Shown piece by piece: positions 34,883-43,092 of a stretch of DNA of 64,000 nt. This DNA comes from Achromobacter sp. Root83. Its GTDB lineage: Bacteria > Pseudomonadota > Gammaproteobacteria > Burkholderiales > Burkholderiaceae_B. The stretch covers positions 744,984-808,983 of the forward strand of contig NZ_LMIU01000001.1 in assembly GCF_001428845.1 (NCBI RefSeq), written 5' to 3'. The translations under genes and the position numbers were made by a program. The notes beneath the pieces were generated by a model, which saw nothing but the letters and a program-made list of their open reading frames with translations, was not told the DNA's origin and did not search any database. Each line of letters starts with the position of its first letter. Positions within the stretch are counted from its first letter, which is position 1.

Positions 34883-35290
34883 CTAGGCGGAGCGAAGCTC
34901 GGTCAGGGGCTGGTGGGGATCGCGCGAGAGCTGGTAGCCATACCAGAGGCTGCGCGCCATGCGCTTGGCCATTTCCTGCGCGGCGTCGCCCAGCGCGCGG
35001 TTGGGCAGGGCGTCGGTGGTTTCCCCGAACAGAACCAGCCAGCGTTCGAACAGCTCGGCCTTGAGATTGGGCATGGCCGCGTGCTTGGGCATGGGCATGC
35101 CCGAGAAACGGCGGGTCCCCAGCAGCACCGCCGACCAGAAATCCGACAGCGTGGCCAGGTGTTCATCCCAGTCGTGGATCGTGCCGTTGAAGATGGGGCC
35201 GAGCGCGTCGTCGGCGCGCGCCTTGCCATAGAAGGTGTGAACCATGTCCTTGATTTCGGCTTCGGTGCAGAGGATGGACGTTGCGGTCAA
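34883..35290 (-). CDS. Group III truncated haemoglobin
   Basis: 135 residues. I place the start at a TTG (35290), because GGAGA lies 7 bases upstream and the usual truncated globin begins a few residues before 'CTEAEIKDMVHTFYGKARAD'. An in-frame ATG at 35374 would add a proline-rich leader with no ribosome-binding site. The globin is recognised from FYGKARADDALGPIFNG, 'HLATLSDFWSAVLLGTRRFSG' and the proximal region 'MPKHAAMPNLKAELFERWL', which carries the haem-ligating histidine. Group III proteins are proposed to handle oxygen or nitric oxide in the cytoplasm. Divergent from the esterase gene with a Fur box. Confidence 0.87.
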   Translation of the reverse strand: MTATSILCTEAEIKDMVHTFYGKARADDALGPIFNGTIHDWDEHLATLSDFWSAVLLGTRRFSGMPMPKHAAMPNLKAELFERWLVLFGETTDALPNRALGDAAQEMAKRMARSLWYGYQLSRDPHQPLTELRSA

Positions 35291-35386
35291 GATCGTCTCC
35301 GGGCTGGGGCAGGATGCGATGTTAGGGCGGGGGCGGGCGCGCGCGGTTTGATCTGGCGCAAGCGCCGACGGCACGAGCTTTTAGGT

Positions 35387-35405
35387 AATAATGATATCCA
35401 TTCTT
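35387..35405. promoter_or_regulatory. Candidate Fur box
   Basis: AATAATGATATCCATTCTT matches the 19-base Fur consensus (GATAATGATAATCATTATC) at 14 positions, with a nearly perfect left half. It lies 27 bases upstream of the esterase start and 96 bases from the truncated haemoglobin start. This predicts iron repression of the esterase. Confidence 0.65.
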
Positions 35406-35432
35406 ATCTAAGCGAGTCTTGTCGGAAGTGGG

Positions 35433-37034
35433 ATGCACATGCGGAAACTGAGCGGTATCGAATGGCGGGTTTGCGTGCCGGCGGCGGCGCTGGCCTGGGC
35501 GGCGGCTGGCATGTTGCCGGGTATCGCGGCGGCGCAATCCGGTCAGGGCACGGTAACGGCCCGGACGCACGCGGACGAGCGGATCACCCTGCAAAAAGGG
35601 GAGTTCCTGGCGGGCACCTGGGCCGCGGACAGCGGCGTGACGCTGGACCTGCTGGATGCCGCCGGCGGCCATGTGCGGCGGCTGAGCGACCTTGAAAAAC
35701 CGGCCGGCACGCTGATGCTGGTGGCGCCGGCCGACGGCGTCTATACGGTGCGGGCGCAAGGGCAGGGCGCGTACCAGTGGGCCGTGACCGAACGCCTGCC
35801 CCTGTCGGCGCAGCAGGCGCCCGGGCCCACGATCGCCAGTCCGCGCCTGGCCGCGCTGGCGCGGACGGTGGCGCGGGGCGGCACGACCGCGGCCTTCTGG
35901 GATGAGGTGGCGCGCGAGGGCACGCCGCTGGTCGAGGCGGTGGATGCCACGCATGACCGCGTCACCTTCCTGTGGCGCGGGGCCGAACGCAATGTGCGCC
36001 TCTTTGGCGGGCCGTCGACCGACCATGCGCAATTGGCCCGGCTGGGCGATTCCGATGTCTGGCATGTCAGCTTCGTCGTGCCCAGGTCGACGCGGCTGTC
36101 GTACCGGCTGGCCCCCGATGTGCCGGAGCTGCCGGGAACCGGCATGGCGCGGCGCCGCGCCATCCTGGCCACGGCGCAGTCCGATCCCCACAACGCCCGG
36201 GTGTATCCCGCGCCGGGAGCGGACGCTTTCCAGACCTACTCGGTGCTGGAGCTGGCCGACGCGCCGCCGCAGCCCTGGGTCGAGCCGCGCGCGGGCGTCA
36301 CGGCGGGCGCGGTGGAAACGCGGGAGCTGCGCAGCGATATCCTGGGCAACACGCGCAAGATCCATCTTTACCGCCCGGCCGGCTGGCGGGCGGATGCGCC
36401 GGAAAACCATGTGCTGGTGCTGTTCGATGCGGGCGCGTACCTGGGCCGGGTGCCCACGCCGACCATACTCGACAACATGATCGCCGCCGGCGTCATTCCC
36501 CCCACCGCGGCCTTGCTGATCGACAATCCCACGGCGGACTCCCGGGCCAGCGAATTGCCGCCCAATCCGGACTTCGCGGACTTTCTGGCGCGCGAGCTCA
36601 TGCCGTGGGCGCGCAAGCAGGACATCGGCGCGCCGGCGGCGCGCACGGTCATCGGCGGCTCCAGCTATGGCGGCCTGGCGTCGGCCTACGCCGCGCTGCG
36701 CCACCCCGAGGTCTTCGGGAACGTGCTCAGCCAGTCGGGTTCGTATTGGTGGGCGCCGCCTGGCGAAGAGGACCAGTGGCTGACGCGGCAGTTCGTCGCC
36801 GTCCGCAAATTGCCGGTGCGCTTTTTTCTGGGCGCCGGCTTGTTCGAGTCGGGACGCGGCGGCCAGCCGGGCATCCTGGAGACCAACCGGCACCTGCGCG
36901 ATGTGCTGCGCGCCAAGGGCTACCTGGTGACGCACCGCGAGGTCGCGGGGGGCCATGACTACCTGAGCTGGCGCGGCACCTTGTCGGACGGGCTGCTGGA
37001 GCTGATCGGCACGCGCCAGACCGCCAGCCGATAG
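35433..37034 (+). CDS. Periplasmic enterochelin-esterase-like (Fes/IroE type) alpha/beta hydrolase
   Basis: 533 residues. The first 34 residues form a Sec signal (ending GIAAAQ). An N-terminal beta-rich domain of about 300 residues ('HDRVTFLWRGAERNVRLFGG', 'DVWHVSFVVPRSTRLSYRLA') matches the Fes N-terminal domain. The C-terminal hydrolase has the nucleophile elbow VIGGSSYGG, 'SQSGSYWWAP' and the histidine in VAGGHDYLSW. Fes enzymes cut ferric siderophore esters to release iron. A signal peptide is unusual for cytoplasmic Fes but fits periplasmic IroE-type action. The upstream Fur box supports an iron role. Which siderophore is unknown. Confidence 0.88.
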   Translation: MHMRKLSGIEWRVCVPAAALAWAAAGMLPGIAAAQSGQGTVTARTHADERITLQKGEFLAGTWAADSGVTLDLLDAAGGHVRRLSDLEKPAGTLMLVAPADGVYTVRAQGQGAYQWAVTERLPLSAQQAPGPTIASPRLAALARTVARGGTTAAFWDEVAREGTPLVEAVDATHDRVTFLWRGAERNVRLFGGPSTDHAQLARLGDSDVWHVSFVVPRSTRLSYRLAPDVPELPGTGMARRRAILATAQSDPHNARVYPAPGADAFQTYSVLELADAPPQPWVEPRAGVTAGAVETRELRSDILGNTRKIHLYRPAGWRADAPENHVLVLFDAGAYLGRVPTPTILDNMIAAGVIPPTAALLIDNPTADSRASELPPNPDFADFLARELMPWARKQDIGAPAARTVIGGSSYGGLASAYAALRHPEVFGNVLSQSGSYWWAPPGEEDQWLTRQFVAVRKLPVRFFLGAGLFESGRGGQPGILETNRHLRDVLRAKGYLVTHREVAGGHDYLSWRGTLSDGLLELIGTRQTASR

Positions 37035-37085
37035 CCGCCAGCCGCTTGCCGCCAGTCGATAGCCGCCAGCCGCTTGCCGCTAGCC
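37030..37085. repeat. Two tandem copies of a 28-base repeat
   Basis: The unit at 37030-37057 recurs at 37058-37085 with changes only in the last five bases. It consists of smaller GCCGCCAGCCGCTTGCC-like blocks, and the expansion begins in the last codons of the esterase gene. This looks like a replication-slippage array just past a stop codon. Confidence 0.8.
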
Positions 37086-37118
37086 GCTAGCGCGGTTTGC
37101 GGTGGCGCTGCCCGCGCG

Positions 37119-37178
37119 CGGTCCGGCCGATCACGGTCCGGCCGATCGCGGCCCGGCCGATCGCGGCCCGGCCGATTT
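37119..37178. repeat. Four tandem copies of a 15-base GC-rich repeat
   Basis: Units CGGTCCGGCCGATCA, CGGTCCGGCCGATCG, CGGCCCGGCCGATCG and CGGCCCGGCCGATTT follow one another without gaps. Each contains the dyad CGGCCG, so the array can fold. It lies about 100 bases before the amidase start, in the only non-coding stretch upstream of that gene. Confidence 0.85.
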
Positions 37179-37276
37179 ACGTAGTATTGTCGGCGTGCGC
37201 GGGCGGCAGGCCGCCGCGCTGCCCGATGACAATATGCGCGCCCGGCTGTCCCGCGGCGCCCCAAGGAGACACAAGC

Positions 37277-38734
37277 ATGCCCACCGCCGCCCCGCTGAAC
37301 GAGATCGTTGCCCTGTCCGCGCACGCGCTGTCGGACGCGATCCGCAACCGGCGCGTGTCCTGCCGCGAGGTGATGCAGGCCTACCTGGCGCATATCGACC
37401 ACGTCAATCCCAGCCTGAATGCCATCGTCGCCCGCCGCGGCAGCGAGGAGCTGCTGCGCGAGGCCGGCGAACGCGACGCGCAACTGGCCGCGGGGCAGTG
37501 GCTGGGCTGGCTGCACGGCATGCCCCAGGCGCCCAAGGACCTGACGGCCGTGCGCGGCATGGTCACCTCGATGGGATCGCTGGTCTACAAGGATCAGGTG
37601 ACGGCGCACGATTCGATCATCGTCGAGCGCATGCGCGCCGCCGGCGCGATCTTCATCGGCCGCAGCAACGTGCCGGAATTCGGCCTGGGTTCGCACACGT
37701 ATAACAAGGTCTACGGCACCACCGGCAATCCCTACGACGTCACCAAGACGGCCGGCGGCAGCAGCGGCGGCGCGGCGGCTGCGCTGGCCGCCCGCATGCT
37801 GCCCGTGGCTGATGGCAGCGATTTTGGTGGCTCCCTGCGCAATCCGGCCGCCTTCTGCAACGTCTACGGGATGCGGCCGTCGGCGGGCCGGGTGCCGCCC
37901 GGTCCGTCGCCAGAAGTGTTCCTGAAGCAACTCTCCTACGAAGGGCCCATGGGGCGCACGCCGCGCGATGTCGCGCTGATGCTGTCGGTGATGGCGGGGT
38001 ATGACAAGCGCGCGCCCCTGTCGCTGACGGACGACCCCGCGCAGTTCGCGCTGCCGCTGGACGCCGACCTGTCGGGCAAGCGCGTGGGCTGGCTGGGCGA
38101 CTGGGGCGGCTACCTGCCGATGGAGGCGGGCATCCTGGACCTCTGCGTGCAGGCCCTGAAAGACCTTGAAGCGACGGGCTGCCGGGCCGTGGACTACCAG
38201 GTGCCGTTCGCCGGCGACCGTCTGTGGCGCATGTGGCTGGTCCACCGCCACCTGATGGTGGGCGGGCAGTTCCAGGCACTGGTCGAGAACCCGGAAACGC
38301 GCAAGCTGGTGAAGCCGGCGCTGATCTGGGAGGTCGAGGGCCTGGACGGGATGACCGCGCGGCAGGTCTACCAGGCCACCGAGGAACGCAGCGCCTGGTA
38401 CCAGACCGTCCTGCGCATGTTCGATGACGTGGACTATCTGGCCGTGCCGTCGGCGCAGGTGTTTCCGTTCGACGCGGCGCTGGATTGGCCCAAGGAGATT
38501 GCCGGTCGGCCGATGGACACCTACCACCGCTGGATGGAAACCGTGACGCCCTGGACGCTGGCGGGCTGCCCGGTGATCAGCGTGCCGGTGGGATTCAATG
38601 CGGCGGGCCTGCCCATGGGCATGCAGCTCATCGGACCGCCGCGCGGCGACCTGGCCGTGCTTCGGCTGGCCCATGCGTACGAACAGGTGCGCGACTGGGT
38701 GCAGGACCGGCCGCCGCAGGCGCTGTGGGCGTAG
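37277..38734 (+). CDS. Amidase (amidase-signature family)
   Basis: 485 residues from the ATG at 37277, with AAGGAGA 7 bases upstream. The Ser-cisSer-Lys triad is complete: Lys87 in PQAPKDL, Ser162 in TAGGSSGGAAAAL and nucleophile Ser186 in GSDFGGSLRNPAAFC. There is no signal peptide, so it is cytoplasmic. The family hydrolyses diverse amides, nitrile-derived amides or aryl-amides, and sequence alone does not give the substrate. The gene stands alone between a repeat region and the Wsp operon. Confidence 0.92.
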   Translation: MPTAAPLNEIVALSAHALSDAIRNRRVSCREVMQAYLAHIDHVNPSLNAIVARRGSEELLREAGERDAQLAAGQWLGWLHGMPQAPKDLTAVRGMVTSMGSLVYKDQVTAHDSIIVERMRAAGAIFIGRSNVPEFGLGSHTYNKVYGTTGNPYDVTKTAGGSSGGAAAALAARMLPVADGSDFGGSLRNPAAFCNVYGMRPSAGRVPPGPSPEVFLKQLSYEGPMGRTPRDVALMLSVMAGYDKRAPLSLTDDPAQFALPLDADLSGKRVGWLGDWGGYLPMEAGILDLCVQALKDLEATGCRAVDYQVPFAGDRLWRMWLVHRHLMVGGQFQALVENPETRKLVKPALIWEVEGLDGMTARQVYQATEERSAWYQTVLRMFDDVDYLAVPSAQVFPFDAALDWPKEIAGRPMDTYHRWMETVTPWTLAGCPVISVPVGFNAAGLPMGMQLIGPPRGDLAVLRLAHAYEQVRDWVQDRPPQALWA

Positions 38735-38998
38735 ATTGCCCACGAATCCCCGGCCCTACGGAAGGTCACGATAAATCACAAGTCCCTGTAAGCGAACTTT
38801 GCGTTTTTCTGACGAAAAGGCTTTGTTTTCGGGATTTCCCGTATTTGTCATGGCTGTGGGGCGGGTCCTTTGTAATAATTGTCGAAAATTCCCGCATCCC
38901 GGACAGGGCCGTTGGCTGTTTTTGCGCCAACGCGGCAAGAATTGAGGGGCGTCCGGGTCGGGCGTTGACAAGTTGATACAGTGCAAAGGTCTCCCGGT
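38735..38998. promoter_or_regulatory. Upstream region of the wsp operon
   Basis: 264 bases without a convincing gene, AT-richer than the flanks. CGAAAA (38813-38818) pairs with TTTTCG (38826-38831), a weak terminator for the amidase gene. CGTTGGC (38910-38916) pairs with GCCAACG (38926-38932) around a T-rich loop, a possible operator or attenuator. The ribosome-binding site AAAGGT (38985-38990) precedes wspA. The promoter is not obvious. Confidence 0.4.
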
Positions 38999-40618
38999 AT
39001 GAAGAATCTGACGCTCCGCCAGCGCATCCTGGCCAGTTTCCTGGTCATTTTGGCCATCATGACGATGATGGTGGTGGTGGACTACCGGCGCCTTCTGCAC
39101 GTAGAGGCGGAAGTCGAAATGATCAACAACGATGCCGTGCCGGGCATCTACTACAGCACGTCGATCCGGTCGGCATGGTTTGGCGGCTTTGTCGTGGTGC
39201 AGGACGCATTCAATAGCGGCAGCGACCAGGAGCGCCGCCAGGCGCTGGAGGCCCTGCCCAAGAACGACCAGTTGCTGGACGAGCACATCGACTTCTATCG
39301 CCGCACCGTCTCCCGTCAGGAGGACCGGCAGATGTTCGATGACTTCCAGAAGGAACTGCAGCAGTACAAGCGCATCCGCGCCGACATCCTGGCGCCCGCC
39401 ATGCAGGCGGACCCGGCCCGCGCGCAGGCGCGCATCGGGTCCGAGTTGCGGCCTTCGTTCTACCGGGGGCGCGACATCCTGGCCAAGATGGTCACCGAAA
39501 ACAAAACCCAGGCCGACGACGCGGCGGTCAGCATCCGGCGCGCGGTGCAGGCGGCCCAGACCGGCATGCTGGTGTCGCTGGCGCTGGCGATCGTGGCCGC
39601 CATCATCTGCGGTTTCCTCTTGATGCGCGCCATCGCCAACCCGATGCGCGATATCGTGAAAACGCTGGAATCCACCGGCGGAGGCGATCTGACCCGCCGC
39701 CTGAAGCTTGCGCGCCAGGATGAGTTCAACGCGATCGAAACGGGTTTCAACGGCATGGTGGACGAGCTGACCACCCTGGTCGGCAAGACGCAACGGTCGG
39801 CCGTGCAAGTGGCCACCTCGGTGACCGAGATCGCGGCGACGTCCAAGCAGCAGCAGGCGACCGCGTCCGAAGTCGCCGCCACCACGACGGAAATCGGCGC
39901 CACGTCACGCGAGATCTCGGCGACGTCGCGCGAACTGGTGCGCACGATGACGGAAGTCTCCGGCGCCGCCGAGCAGACCGCCACGCTGGCGGGCAGCGGC
40001 CAGGTGGGCCTGGCGCGCATGGAAGACACGATGCGCAACGTGGTGGGCGCGGCCGGGTCGGTCAACGCCAAGCTGGCCATCCTGAACGAGAAGGCAGGCA
40101 ATATCACACAGGTCGTGACCACAATCACGAAAGTGGTCGACCAGACCAACCTGCTGTCGCTGAACGCCGCCATCGAGGCCGAGAAGGCAGGCGAGTACGG
40201 CCGGGGCTTCGTGGTGGTTGCCACGGAAATCCGCCGCCTGGCGGACCAGACCGCGGTGGCGACCTACGACATCGAGCAGATGGTGCGCGAGATCCAGTCG
40301 TCCGTGTCCGCCGGCGTGATGGGCATGGACAAGTTTTCCGAGGAAGTGCGGCGCGGCATGGCCGACATGCAGCAGGTGGGCGACCAGCTCTCGCAGATCA
40401 TCCAGCAGGTGCAGACGCTGGCGCCGCGCGTGCATATGGTGAACGAAGGCATGCAGGCGCAGGCGACCGGCGCCGAACAGATTAATCAGGCCCTGCAGCA
40501 GTTGAGCGACGCCGCGCAGCAGACGGTGGAATCCCTGCGCCAGTCCAGCCTTGCCATTGAAGAGCTGACGCTGGTGGCCAACGACCTGCGCAGCGGCGTT
40601 TCGCGCTTCAAGGTGTGA
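38999..40618 (+). CDS. wspA: WspA methyl-accepting chemotaxis-type receptor
   Basis: 539 residues from the ATG at 38999; an in-frame GTG six codons upstream lacks a good site. Two membrane helices (about 12-32 and 187-207) flank a four-helix-type periplasmic domain. HAMP follows ('[20 protein letters not shown]'), then the signalling domain with the hairpin tip '[20 protein letters not shown]' and '[20 protein letters not shown]'. The tip and gene order match WspA, the surface-contact sensor whose output goes to WspE. It heads a seven-gene operon with overlapping junctions. Confidence 0.93.
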   Translation: MKNLTLRQRILASFLVILAIMTMMVVVDYRRLLHVEAEVEMINNDAVPGIYYSTSIRSAWFGGFVVVQDAFNSGSDQERRQALEALPKNDQLLDEHIDFYRRTVSRQEDRQMFDDFQKELQQYKRIRADILAPAMQADPARAQARIGSELRPSFYRGRDILAKMVTENKTQADDAAVSIRRAVQAAQTGMLVSLALAIVAAIICGFLLMRAIANPMRDIVKTLESTGGGDLTRRLKLARQDEFNAIETGFNGMVDELTTLVGKTQRSAVQVATSVTEIAATSKQQQATASEVAATTTEIGATSREISATSRELVRTMTEVSGAAEQTATLAGSGQVGLARMEDTMRNVVGAAGSVNAKLAILNEKAGNITQVVTTITKVVDQTNLLSLNAAIEAEKAGEYGRGFVVVATEIRRLADQTAVATYDIEQMVREIQSSVSAGVMGMDKFSEEVRRGMADMQQVGDQLSQIIQQVQTLAPRVHMVNEGMQAQATGAEQINQALQQLSDAAQQTVESLRQSSLAIEELTLVANDLRSGVSRFKV

Positions 40619-40626
40619 CCGCCGTC

Positions 40627-41169
40627 ATGACAGATCCTGCCGCCAGCGGCGCGCCGGCCGCGGCCAATGCGGGCGCGGGACGCCGGCTGTACCTGCTTTT
40701 CCGCATCGGCGCCGACCGCTACGCGTTGGATGCCGGGGACATCGTCGAGGTGCTGGGACTGCGCGCATTCAAGCAGGTGCCGGGCGCCCCGGGCTGGGTG
40801 GCGGGCATGACGGACCGCCGTGGCGCGGCCGTGCCGGTCATCGACCTGAGCGCGCTGGCCGGCGAGGGCGCCGCCGCCGCCGTGTCCAGCACGCGGCTGG
40901 CGATGGTGCGCTACCGGGCCGGCATGCAAGCCGGCGAACAACTGCTGGGCCTGATCCTGGAGCAGGCGACCGAAACCGTCCACTACGATCCGGCGGCGTT
41001 CCGGCCGCATGCGCTGGACAATCCCGATGCCCGCTATCTGGGGCCGGTGCTGAGCGATGCGCACGGCATGGTCCAGGCCGTCAGGGTTGACGACCTGCTG
41101 CCCGGGCACGTGCGGGCGCTGCTGTTTCCGGCCGCGTCCGGCACGGCGGCGGACAAGGCGCGGCCATGA
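40627..41169 (+). CDS. wspB: WspB, CheW-like coupling protein
   Basis: 180 residues. The CheW domain is seen in RRLYLLFRIGADRYALDAGD, 'VPGAPGWVAGMTDRRGAAVPVIDLSALAG' and the final 'GMVQAVRVDDLLPGHVRALL'. A GTG at 40615 overlapping the WspA stop is an alternative start, and neither has an ideal site. It should link the receptor WspA to the kinase WspE. The stop overlaps the wspC start by an ATGA junction. Confidence 0.9.
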   Translation: MTDPAASGAPAAANAGAGRRLYLLFRIGADRYALDAGDIVEVLGLRAFKQVPGAPGWVAGMTDRRGAAVPVIDLSALAGEGAAAAVSSTRLAMVRYRAGMQAGEQLLGLILEQATETVHYDPAAFRPHALDNPDARYLGPVLSDAHGMVQAVRVDDLLPGHVRALLFPAASGTAADKARP

Positions 41170-42437
41170 ACCTGATCGGTGAATTCAGCGGTTTGCTCAA
41201 GCGCAGGATGGGGCTGGACAGCGGGTCCATCGGCCAGGCCGCCGTCGAACGCGCGGTCCGCCATCGCATGCACTCGGTTGGCGTGCTCGACGAGCCGGAC
41301 TACCTGCTGCGGGTTCAAGCGTCGTCCGACGAAATGCAGCAACTGATCGAGGCCGTGATCGTGCCGGAGACGTGGTTCTTCCGGTACGCCGAATCGCAGG
41401 CCGCCATGGCGGCGCTGGCCCGGGAACGCCTGTACGCCGCCGGTGCCGAGAACCGCGTGCTGCGGATCCTGAGCGTGCCCTGTTCCAGCGGCGAAGAGCC
41501 TTATTCCATCGCCATGGCGCTGCTGGACGCCGGCGTGCCGCCGCAACGCTTCCAGGTGGACGCGGTGGACATCAGCGTGCGCATGGTCGAATTCGCGCAG
41601 CGCGCCGTGTATGGCCGCAATGCCTTCCGGGGCGACGATCTGGCGTTTCGCGACCGCCATTTTTCCGAGACGGCCGATGGCCATCAACTGGCCGCGCAGG
41701 TCAGGGAACGGGTCCGGTTCCAGTCCGGCAACCTGTTCGATCCGCACCTGCTGGCGGGCGTTGCGCCCTACGATTTCGTGTTCTGCCGCAATCTGCTCAT
41801 CTACTTCGACATGGCGACGCAGGAGCGCGCGGTGCAGGTGCTGCGGCGCCTCGCGCGCGAGGACGGGCTGATCTTCGTCGGCCCCGCCGAAACCAGTATC
41901 CTGACCGGACGCCGCCTGCCCTCGGTGCCCATCGCGCGATCGTTCGCGTTTGGCACCCGGCCGGCGCCGGCGGCGGCCACCGTGCCCGCGCTTGCGGCGC
42001 GGCCCCTCGTGCCGGGCTGGACGCCGCCCAGGCGCGCCGCGGCGTCCGCCGCCCGCTTGCCCTTGCCGCGCGCGGCGGTTGCCGCTCAGCCAGCCATGCC
42101 GGCCCGCGAGGCGCCGGGACAGGCTGCGCAGGCGTCCCTGCGCCGTATCGCGGCCCTGGCGGACCAGGGCAGGGTGCAGGACGCGATGGCGCAGTGCGGG
42201 ACCCATATCGACCTTCATGGCGCCAGCGCCGAGGCGCTCCATCTGCAAGGCCTGCTGCTGGATGCGGCGGGCAACGCGCGGCAGGCGCAGGCCGCCTACC
42301 GCAAGGCGCTGTACCTGGACCCGACCCATCGCGAGGCCCTGCTGCACCTGGCCGCGCTGATCGCGTCCGATGGCGACCACGAAGGCGCCCGCCGCCTGCA
42401 GGCGCGCGCGGCGCGCGAGGAGGCCCGACGTGAGTGA
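41166..42437 (+). CDS. wspC: WspC, CheR-type receptor methyltransferase with TPR tail
   Basis: 423 residues. The CheR domain has the SAM-binding block VPCSSGEEPYSIAMALLDAG, 'PETWFFRYAESQ' and the 'YDFVFCRNLLIYFD' motif. After a proline/alanine-rich linker (about 255-320), two TPR-like repeats ('ALHLQGLLLDAAGNARQAQAAYRKALYLDPTH', in two blocks) close the protein. It methylates WspA glutamates to tune adaptation. The TPR extension is typical of WspC and absent from plain CheR. Confidence 0.92.
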   Translation: MNLIGEFSGLLKRRMGLDSGSIGQAAVERAVRHRMHSVGVLDEPDYLLRVQASSDEMQQLIEAVIVPETWFFRYAESQAAMAALARERLYAAGAENRVLRILSVPCSSGEEPYSIAMALLDAGVPPQRFQVDAVDISVRMVEFAQRAVYGRNAFRGDDLAFRDRHFSETADGHQLAAQVRERVRFQSGNLFDPHLLAGVAPYDFVFCRNLLIYFDMATQERAVQVLRRLAREDGLIFVGPAETSILTGRRLPSVPIARSFAFGTRPAPAAATVPALAARPLVPGWTPPRRAAASAARLPLPRAAVAAQPAMPAREAPGQAAQASLRRIAALADQGRVQDAMAQCGTHIDLHGASAEALHLQGLLLDAAGNARQAQAAYRKALYLDPTHREALLHLAALIASDGDHEGARRLQARAAREEARRE

Positions 42438-43092
42438 ACCGGTCGCGGCGCTGGCCGACGTGGACGATTGCTGGAACCGCATCGGTATCCAGGGCGACAA
42501 GCGCTGTCCGCAATTGCCCGAGTATGTGCATTGCCGCAACTGCCCCGTGTATTCGGCGGCGGCCAAGCGCATCCTGGATCGGCTGCCGCCCCGGATGGAT
42601 GCCGCCGACGACGCCGTGGCCGGGCATGTGCAAGCCAATCTGTCTTCGCTGCTGGTGTTCCGGCTGCACCGCGAATGGCTGGGCCTGCCGACCCGGACGC
42701 TGGACGAGGTCGCCAGCACGCGCGGCATCATGCGCCTGCCGCATCGCCGCGATCCGGCGGTGCTGGGCGTGACGAACGTGCGCGGCACGCTGACGGTCTG
42801 CGTATCGCTGTCCCGCCTGCTGGGCCTGGACGCCGCGGCGCCGGACGCGCGCGAGCGGCCCGCCACGGCGCGCATGCTGATTTTCGGGGGCGCGGGGCAG
42901 GCGGTGGTGCTGCCGGTGGACGAAGTGGAAGGCATGCACGCCGTCAACCTCGACGCGCTGGAACCGCTGCCGGCGACGGTGGGGGGCGCAAGCCTCAAGT
43001 ATTCGCGCGGGATGGCCCGCTGCGGCGGCCGTGGCGTGGGGGTCCTGGACGAGACCTTGTTGATGCAAGCCTTGGAACGGAGCCTGGCGTGA
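42430..43092 (+). CDS. wspD: WspD, CheW-like coupling protein
   Basis: 220 residues with a GTG start at 42430, fixed by GAGGAGG 6 bases upstream; upstream in-frame codons are arginine-rich shadow. The N-terminal CWNRIGIQGDKRCPQLPEYV followed by HCRNCPVYSAAA contains four conserved cysteines, a WspD hallmark that could bind metal. The CheW fold follows ('LLVFRLHREWLGLPTRTLDE', 'HRRDPAVLGVTNVRGTL'). It should be the second adaptor between WspA and WspE. Confidence 0.91.
   Translation: MSEPVAALADVDDCWNRIGIQGDKRCPQLPEYVHCRNCPVYSAAAKRILDRLPPRMDAADDAVAGHVQANLSSLLVFRLHREWLGLPTRTLDEVASTRGIMRLPHRRDPAVLGVTNVRGTLTVCVSLSRLLGLDAAAPDARERPATARMLIFGGAGQAVVLPVDEVEGMHAVNLDALEPLPATVGGASLKYSRGMARCGGRGVGVLDETLLMQALERSLA

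Noticed and set aside
35322-36956. A long open frame antisense to the Fes-like esterase
   Set aside because: It has low-complexity R/H/G/Q composition, lacks a start signal and shows no domain. The sense gene is well supported.
37119-37178. CRISPR array
   Set aside because: The four units are 15 bases long and contiguous with no spacers, so it is a simple tandem repeat.
42468-43088. A 207-codon N-terminal extension of the WspE frame
   Set aside because: It overlaps all of wspD in another frame. The GTG at 43089 gives the normal WspE length and an overlapping junction.
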